Made by a program: the position numbers and the translations under genes. 64,000 bases of DNA. Source: Robertmurraya andreesenii. GTDB lineage: Bacteria > Bacillota > Bacilli > Bacillales > Cytobacillaceae. Below, in pieces: positions 58,441-64,000 of the stretch (position 1 is its first letter; each line of letters begins with the position of its first letter). The stretch spans positions 62,001 through 126,000 of the forward strand of contig NZ_JAUSTU010000010.1 of NCBI RefSeq assembly GCF_030813005.1, written 5' to 3'. The notes beneath the pieces are model-generated. The model saw only the letters and a program-made list of their open reading frames with translations, was not told the DNA's origin and ran no database searches.

Positions 58441-58947
58441 TTGTCTATTTCTAAAATTTTGAAGAATAGAAGAGGACTAACACTATTAGAAGTTTTGCTT
58501 TCTATCACTATTTTAGGAATTGTTGTCACATCTTTTCTTTCCTTTTTTAATCACGCCTATTCCTACACGAAAAAAAATGAGGACAAGACGGTTGGAATTA
58601 ATGTGGCACGGAATGTGTTGAATTATTTTGAACAACAGGATTATGGGAAAATAAAAGATACGTATTTTTCAGATTCCCTTTCAGAAGATGAAGTAACGAT
58701 TACGAAAGCGAGCTGTGAAGATCAAATCCCAGGGAAATTAGAAATCTTCTTTCACGATCGAGATGCATGTAAAAAATTCTTTACTCCTGAAATCAATAAT
58801 GTTGAATTTTCCCCAACTGTTAAATTTACAAGAGACTTATCATCAAATGGAGATAAACCTGATCTAAGGGACCAGCTTATTGGAGTTGAAGTAGAAGTCG
58901 AATGGAACAAGCAAACAACTTCGGTTAGGGGGTTGATTAAAAAGTGA
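58441..58947 (+). CDS. Minor pilin-like protein (prepilin-type N-terminus)
   Basis: A 168-residue protein with a class III signal: KNRRG then LTLLEVLLSITILGIVVTS, Glu at mature position 5. The globular part contains two cysteines (near residues 99 and 116) and no recognised domain. It resembles PulG/GspI/PilV-type minor pilins. The TTG at 58441 follows GGGAGGAGG by 5 bp; the frame opens 13 codons upstream. First gene of a divergent operon, overlapping the next by 4 bp (GTGA). Confidence 0.85.
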   Translation: MSISKILKNRRGLTLLEVLLSITILGIVVTSFLSFFNHAYSYTKKNEDKTVGINVARNVLNYFEQQDYGKIKDTYFSDSLSEDEVTITKASCEDQIPGKLEIFFHDRDACKKFFTPEINNVEFSPTVKFTRDLSSNGDKPDLRDQLIGVEVEVEWNKQTTSVRGLIKK

Positions 58948-59567
58948 GAAAATTAATTTCCTCCGAGCGTGGCCTCACCTTAGTTGAAGTGTTAGTTACC
59001 CTTGTGATCATGTCAATTGTTTCTGGTGTCATTTATAGTGTGTTCACGACAGGCTTGAAACTATACCAAAAAATCGGGATTGAGGCTCAGCTACGTGATG
59101 ATGCTGATTATGTTGCAACGATGATCTTGAACGAGATGTATAACTACCCGCCAAATTTCATTAAGAAATATGAAGAAGATGGCGCTGAAGGGATAGAGCT
59201 CATCCGCTATGCTCCAAAAAATGTGGAAGGCTATGTTGTTGAAGACTCTACTAAAATCGAACGTGATCTATTAATCTATTTTAAAGATAATCATTTTTTT
59301 ATTGACGAAATAAAGAGAGTAACAGAGGCCGGTACTGAGAAAATTAACATTTTAAATTCAACTAAACTTTCCTCTGATAGTTCAAAGTTCACCACTGTTA
59401 ACGGTCAAAGTTCCTCCATCTCCGTTAGCTGCACGAAACCAGAACTGGCGAATCAGTGTCCACATGGAACAATCGCATTAAATATCTTCATCAGTGAAGA
59501 TAAAGAAAGATTTTCAAATTTGCTCAAAACTGAACCCTTAGAATTAAAAAGCTCATTTGGGTTCTAA
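58944..59567 (+). CDS. Minor pilin-like protein (PilW/GspJ-type)
   Basis: A 207-residue prepilin: SSERG then LTLVEVLVTLVIMSIVSGVI with Glu at mature position 5. The soluble domain has LRDDADYVATMILNEMYNYP, as in PilW/GspJ-like pseudopilins, and two cysteines (near 174 and 182). The GTG start overlaps the preceding stop codon, so the genes are coupled. With its neighbours it probably forms a tip or initiation complex. Confidence 0.85.
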   Translation: MRKLISSERGLTLVEVLVTLVIMSIVSGVIYSVFTTGLKLYQKIGIEAQLRDDADYVATMILNEMYNYPPNFIKKYEEDGAEGIELIRYAPKNVEGYVVEDSTKIERDLLIYFKDNHFFIDEIKRVTEAGTEKINILNSTKLSSDSSKFTTVNGQSSSISVSCTKPELANQCPHGTIALNIFISEDKERFSNLLKTEPLELKSSFGF

Positions 59568-59581
59568 AAGGGGGGAATGAA

Positions 59582-61186
59582 ATGGTGAAGAATGAACGCG
59601 GCTCAACCCTTTTGGTTGTTATGCTAATGATGTTAGTGTTTACGATCCTCGGCTTGTCAATTATTTCAACTAGCATCGGTGGGGCCAAAAGAACAGAGGT
59701 TAGAGAAGAACAAATCACCGATGACTTAGAATCCATTCGGACACTTGGAGAGGCTGTTGCCTATATAAAAAAAACCATTGAGACAGATTTCAATAAAGAT
59801 AATCCAGATATGTCTGTAAGTGAGTATAGTACCAATATTATTGAACAGAAGATTATTAAGAATCCTTATGATTACAAGATTCAAAATATAAGTAATAACC
59901 CTGAATATGAAATAAAGCAAAATGAAGACTTTACAAGGGTCCTTTTGGTTACTAGTGGGAAGTATAAACAAATTGTTTATATCACGGGAATGCCAAGTTT
60001 CCTAAAATATGCAGTAGGTTCCCGTGGGATTCTAACTCTTAATGGTTCTACTTATATTGAAAAGGGTAATATATACGCAAATGAAAAACTGGTACTCAGC
60101 AATCAAGCGAAATACATTTACGCTGGCTCGAATCTTGTGGAAGACACTTTCTTTCCATCCGTTTCAGCAGGAGAAAATAACCAAATAGACAGCCATCTAT
60201 TTATTGAAAATGAAGAAATAGAATACTGCAATAATATGAATTGCTACAGTGGGAATATAAAAAATGAAGGCTCTTTTCATTCCTTAAGCATCAAGGATCT
60301 TAATAATGCCTTCGAGCCCTTCGCACCGATATTTTCTAAAGAAGACACAGAATTTGTAGATGTTGATATTATTCAAACATTTAAAGAGAAGCTAAAGACA
60401 TCAGGATTTGTTGCGAATAATAACAACCCAACAATTGAAGAACTGATCCTTGGAGGAATGGTTAGCTCTTCTGTGCAAAAAATTTCTTCATTTGAAAATT
60501 TAGATAACTCTTCTTCCATTAAGGGCTATTTGTACGTTCCTCCAGCTAAAGAAGAGGGGGATGAAGTTGACGACGATCCAAATTCGGATATCTATATTGA
60601 TACGAGTAATTTAATCATGAGTGATAAATCTAAATGGGTCGTAATCGATGGAAATGCTGTCATTGAGAATATCGGCAATGAAATCATGAATGTTTCCGCC
60701 AATATCCTTATTACAGGAAATCTTACGATACGCGGCGATATTGCATTCAACTCAACGATCTATGTTCTTGGGGATACAACAATTAATAATGTGAATATTT
60801 CAGGCTATGATGATGGAGAACTGATTTTGATGACCCAAGGAAAACTTGAAATCGCTAGAATCAATAAATTCAAGAATGATGTCGTGAATTCAATTAAAGC
60901 CTATTTGTACACAGATAATGAATTAGAAGTGGCTGAAGTGTATGCGATGGGGTCATACCTTTATATAGAAGGAGGAATATTTGCTAAAGGGAATTTGGAA
61001 GTAAACGCATATCGAGGTACGGTAGAGGATAAGAATACTCATATCGAATTTGTGAAGGGGAAAAAAAATGATCCAACCTCCTCGCGTTTAATAATAAAAA
61101 ATAACAAGAAGCTATTTCTTAATCAGGCTCAAGGTCTCCCGAAGATTAATAGATTAGAAGTAATGACGGATTTGATGAGTAAATAA
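59582..61186 (+). CDS. Large PilX-like minor pilin with beta-helix-like domain
   Basis: A 534-residue protein. The N-terminus NERG then STLLVVMLMMLVFTILGLSI is a prepilin-like helix without Glu5, as in PilX/GspK-like proteins that cap a pilus. The remainder is very large for a pilin. Repetitive short beta strands around residues 340-440 (VIENIGNEIMNVSANILITG, NLTIRGDIAFNSTIYVLGD) suggest a right-handed beta-helix. GGGGG lies 6 bp before the ATG. A bidirectional terminator follows. An adhesin-like tip role is inference. Confidence 0.78.
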   Translation: MVKNERGSTLLVVMLMMLVFTILGLSIISTSIGGAKRTEVREEQITDDLESIRTLGEAVAYIKKTIETDFNKDNPDMSVSEYSTNIIEQKIIKNPYDYKIQNISNNPEYEIKQNEDFTRVLLVTSGKYKQIVYITGMPSFLKYAVGSRGILTLNGSTYIEKGNIYANEKLVLSNQAKYIYAGSNLVEDTFFPSVSAGENNQIDSHLFIENEEIEYCNNMNCYSGNIKNEGSFHSLSIKDLNNAFEPFAPIFSKEDTEFVDVDIIQTFKEKLKTSGFVANNNNPTIEELILGGMVSSSVQKISSFENLDNSSSIKGYLYVPPAKEEGDEVDDDPNSDIYIDTSNLIMSDKSKWVVIDGNAVIENIGNEIMNVSANILITGNLTIRGDIAFNSTIYVLGDTTINNVNISGYDDGELILMTQGKLEIARINKFKNDVVNSIKAYLYTDNELEVAEVYAMGSYLYIEGGIFAKGNLEVNAYRGTVEDKNTHIEFVKGKKNDPTSSRLIIKNNKKLFLNQAQGLPKINRLEVMTDLMSK

Positions 61187-61194
61187 AAAAGTTA

Positions 61195-61237
61195 AAAGAG
61201 GAGAGAAAAACCAATCGTTTTTCTCTCCTCTCTTTTT
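61195..61237. terminator. Bidirectional terminator between minor-pilin operon and vWA gene
   Basis: Stem AGAGGAGAGAAAAA / TTTTTCTCTCCTCT (61197-61210 and 61218-61231), with A-rich and T-rich flanks for both directions. Confidence 0.92.
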
Positions 61238-61268
61238 ATCTTATTATTCTAGTTCTCTTGGAATAAAA

Positions 61269-64000
61269 TTAATATTTATCCCCTGAAGTATTTTTATCCT
61301 TTGCTCCTGGCTCTACCACTTTTACCTTTAATTCTGCAGTAAAAGTTTTGTTATCTTCATCACGAACAGTTATTTCAATTCCAGTCTCACCTATCCTCTT
61401 AGGGATAATCTCACCAGATGATTCAACTTCTAAAATACTTTCGTTTCTTGACCTAAACTGAGGCTCACCTTGGATATTTGTTGCATCCGCTGGTAAGTAT
61501 CTAAAATGTCTCTTCACATTTTCATCAGTGCTGCCCTTTTCAACAACAAGCACATCACCGACATCAATTCCAGTTAGTTTTGAACCAACATTTACTGTAA
61601 CAGTAGTTGAAATATCACTTCCATCTGTTGTACGAATTTCAATTTCTGCTGTTCCTGTCATTCTTCCATAGATGACACCTTCATTAAGAATAGATACAAT
61701 CGATGGATTGAGCGATGTCCATTTTAATTCTTTGTTGGTTGCATTTTCTGGCTGAATATCAATAATAAAACTATTAAACTCTAGTAGTTTACCTATTCTA
61801 ACTGGGTTTGGAGTTACAGAAATAGATTTAATCAAAATTGGGTTAACTTTAATTTTGATACTTTCCTTAATTTTATTACCCGCAATATCAACAGTTGTTA
61901 CTTCTAAACTAGTTTCCCCATCTTTAATTCCTTTTACTACTCCATTTTCATAAATGGCAATCGACGAATCCGCAATCGTTACCTGGAAATCTCTTTCTGT
62001 GCTATCTTCTGGAACAATCTTGATATTAACATTCATGGATTGTCCTACTTTAAGCTCAATTGGATTTGGCTCTACTGCAATTGATTCTTTAATAATAGTA
62101 AGTGTCTTCACAACTGGCGTACTATTGAGAGAAAATCCTCCCTTTGTTCTAACTCGAATTTCAATAGGGCCTTCTAAATCACTCGGCAATTCAATGAGAG
62201 CGGAAGGAGCGAATGATGACCAATTTGTTTCAGTATCCTTCGTTTTTATTTGATATTCGTATACGACATCATTCCCTATAACTAAGTCCTTAATCTTGAA
62301 ACCAACTCTACCCTTTGTTTCATTGCCAGATTGAAGGTCTTGACTTAGTGATAAATTCTTTAATGTATAATCTGTTCTCAAATAAAGAATCGCCCTTGTA
62401 TTATCATAGAAGGTGACTTCAATCGCCGTTGCATCATTTATTAACTTCATTGACTTTACAGGCTTTTGAATAATTTCACTATCATTTGACAATTGTGTAT
62501 CAGCTAAGATTTGTCCGTCTGTTTTATTTATTTTAGTGATCGTTCCAATATAATCACCCGTATAAAGATTGTACCTTCCCTCTAGATGAACATTCATAGA
62601 AATTCGTTGCTCACTAATATTTAGGGTTTGCGACTGAGCTTTAAACCTAGAATCAAAGAAGCTCATTTGGGCCTGTGGCATCATAGTATATGGTAGTGCC
62701 CAATCAGCCTTTAGTTTTAAGCTTATCGTGTAATCTTCTACTGAAAACTTACCTTTTTCATAGGTGATAGCATTACTTCCAAGATTTATTTCTACAGCTT
62801 TTCCCTCATTAATAAGTTTTACGCTAGCACCATTCTGAACAGGCTCGCCATTCTTTAATAGGCTAATCTGATTATTATTGGCAAGAGAAATTCCATCAAA
62901 TAATGGTTGAGTAATTTTAATTTGGTCGATAGAACCTCTTGTAATTTCAGTAAAGACTGTATCAGGTATTAACTTATATTCAACTATAAACTCATTTCTC
63001 TCTGTGTCGGTTTCACCAATTTTAACTAGATTATCAGCTGAATAATACTGATTTCCTTTAATTTGAACCTCACTCAAGAAAGACGGTGCGGATTCATCTT
63101 TTACTTCAACCGTAAATGGTTCGTGAGTAAATTGCTGAGTGTTTCCTTTATTATCTGTATAGGACATCTTCACATTATCGGCAAATTCATAGATACCTGC
63201 CTTTGTAAATTGTAGCGGCAGTGAGTGCTGAATAAGGGCTGGATCTGGTTTCTCCCCTACTGGGAATGTGATATTAAATGGAACCTGTACCTTTTTATCG
63301 TTTTCCTTGAAATTCGAGGTTGGATCGACAATCACATCGCCATTAAATTTCTTTAAATCAATCGATACATTTCCTGATATTGTCGAGGAACTCACTTTTT
63401 TGGAAATGTCATTAAAAATAGTAGATAAATTTCCCGTTTTACCCTGTATAGCATAACCACCAGTATTAAGGGACATGTTTCTCAGCAATTCAAAATCGAC
63501 ATCACCTTCAGGAGCAAAGCCTATACTATACATCGTAATTCCATTTTCTCCAAGTGAGCTTGAAACATTTAATGCTTGTTCATGAATTAGTTTTTTCGCG
63601 TCAGCAAATGGCGTGCTCTTACCATTTTTTCTAGCTGTGTTATTAGTTAATAACTCATACTTATCATTTTGATAATTAAGTACAGTAGGTTCTCCATCGG
63701 TTAAGAAAATTACATATTTATTACTTCTGCTACCCGCAACAAACTTCTTCTTTGCTTCATTTAGAGCAGCATTGTAGTTCGTTCCCCCATTTGAAACACC
63801 TGGAATATCAAGATCTCCAATGGAATTCTTAATAAGATCTAAACCTTCTAATGGCCTTATATTAATATTTTCACCCCAACATAAACCAAAGAAGCAACCT
63901 GAATTTACACGAGTTTTGTTACTTACTTCGCTATCAAAAGGGACAAAATAAAATCTATCACCAGTTTTTGAATTAGATTCAAAATAATCGATTCCAGATT
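61269..64000 (-). CDS. vWA-domain surface protein with Ig-like (BIG2) repeats, 5' end outside window
   Basis: More than 900 codons, open to the right edge of the window; the ATG at 63533 is internal, because the frame continues upstream with clear vWA sequence. There, KYVIFLTDGEPT and SNGGTNYNAALNEA supply two MIDAS elements. A Cys pair lies within CFFGLCWGEN. After the vWA come a beta-rich region and at least three BIG2/Ig-like repeats (for example ITVTPNPVRIGKLL-like SISVTPNPVRIG, and EPNPIELKVGQSMNV). The C-terminus DKNTSGDKY has no LPXTG sorting signal. Such proteins are extracellular adhesins. It converges with the minor-pilin operon, suggesting a pilus-associated or tip adhesin. Confidence 0.85.
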   Translation of the reverse strand, partial: SGIDYFESNSKTGDRFYFVPFDSEVSNKTRVNSGCFFGLCWGENINIRPLEGLDLIKNSIGDLDIPGVSNGGTNYNAALNEAKKKFVAGSRSNKYVIFLTDGEPTVLNYQNDKYELLTNNTARKNGKSTPFADAKKLIHEQALNVSSSLGENGITMYSIGFAPEGDVDFELLRNMSLNTGGYAIQGKTGNLSTIFNDISKKVSSSTISGNVSIDLKKFNGDVIVDPTSNFKENDKKVQVPFNITFPVGEKPDPALIQHSLPLQFTKAGIYEFADNVKMSYTDNKGNTQQFTHEPFTVEVKDESAPSFLSEVQIKGNQYYSADNLVKIGETDTERNEFIVEYKLIPDTVFTEITRGSIDQIKITQPLFDGISLANNNQISLLKNGEPVQNGASVKLINEGKAVEINLGSNAITYEKGKFSVEDYTISLKLKADWALPYTMMPQAQMSFFDSRFKAQSQTLNISEQRISMNVHLEGRYNLYTGDYIGTITKINKTDGQILADTQLSNDSEIIQKPVKSMKLINDATAIEVTFYDNTRAILYLRTDYTLKNLSLSQDLQSGNETKGRVGFKIKDLVIGNDVVYEYQIKTKDTETNWSSFAPSALIELPSDLEGPIEIRVRTKGGFSLNSTPVVKTLTIIKESIAVEPNPIELKVGQSMNVNIKIVPEDSTERDFQVTIADSSIAIYENGVVKGIKDGETSLEVTTVDIAGNKIKESIKIKVNPILIKSISVTPNPVRIGKLLEFNSFIIDIQPENATNKELKWTSLNPSIVSILNEGVIYGRMTGTAEIEIRTTDGSDISTTVTVNVGSKLTGIDVGDVLVVEKGSTDENVKRHFRYLPADATNIQGEPQFRSRNESILEVESSGEIIPKRIGETGIEITVRDEDNKTFTAELKVKVVEPGAKDKNTSGDKY

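Noticed and set aside
61269..63533. vWA-region protein starting at the ATG 63533
   Set aside because: The frame is open upstream to the window edge and encodes the first half of the vWA domain, so this Met is internal.

Overview
The window is chromosomal DNA of an endospore-forming Bacillaceae bacterium outside the B. subtilis group. Evidence is the sporulation genes (rsfA-like, spoVB, bofC, coxA-like, safA, spo0B, spoIVFA/FB, spoIIB), 6S RNA between aspS and tcdA, a T-box in front of hisS-aspS, an L21 leader in front of rplU, the Prp/L27 pair, GTG/TTG starts with strong Shine-Dalgarno sites, and gene order that follows the B. subtilis hisS-to-maf backbone. Most genes lie on the minus strand. 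Exceptions are the rsfA-like gene, spoVB, a yrzE-like gene, niaR and three minor-pilin genes.

Layout. 1-2.6 kb: a Ytr-type ABC transporter operon with its GntR regulator. 2.7-8.4 kb: rsfA-like gene, tcdA, 6S RNA, aspS, hisS and its T-box. 8.4-15.3 kb: dtd, rel, apt, recJ and a cation-efflux gene. 15.4-21.7 kb: secDF, comN, spoVB, a DUF421 gene, the yrzE-like gene and yajC. 21.7-26.5 kb: tgt, queA, a DUF2905 gene, ruvB, ruvA and bofC. 26.6-30.8 kb: spore-assembly genes (coxA-like lipoprotein, a CotS-like kinase fold, safA) and niaR. 30.9-34.2 kb: pheA, pheB, obgE, spo0B. 34.4-38.8 kb: rpmA, prp, rplU, rng, spoIVFB, spoIVFA. 39-46 kb: minD, minC, mreD, mreC, mreB, radC, maf, spoIIB. 46-58 kb: a type IV pilus operon (pilB, pilT, pilC, pilin, prepilin peptidase, pilM, pilN, pilO-LysM) headed by three unusual accessory genes. 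58.4-64 kb: a divergent operon of three minor pilin-like proteins facing a large vWA/Ig-like surface protein that runs off the window.

The genes fall into linked groups: translation quality and stringent response (hisS, aspS, dtd, rel, tcdA, tgt, queA); shape and division placement (mreBCD, minCD); sporulation signalling (spoIVFA/FB, bofC, spoVB, spo0B); and a monoderm type IV pilus in which a LysM domain on PilO could replace the outer-membrane anchoring of diderm machines.

Besides genes, the window holds three kinds of repeats that gene models do not explain. First, a MITE-like element of about 186 bp: two full copies, each with an 8-bp target duplication next to a stop codon at a convergent gene junction, plus two remnants. 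Second, six TATCGGTC-type direct repeats spaced 20-21 bp apart upstream of spo0B. Third, three dispersed copies of a GGTACC/GGACA...TGTCC element. The yrzE-like gene appears to start at ATA, a strong inverted repeat separates the T-box from hisS, and the safA terminator lies inside the next gene's coding start.
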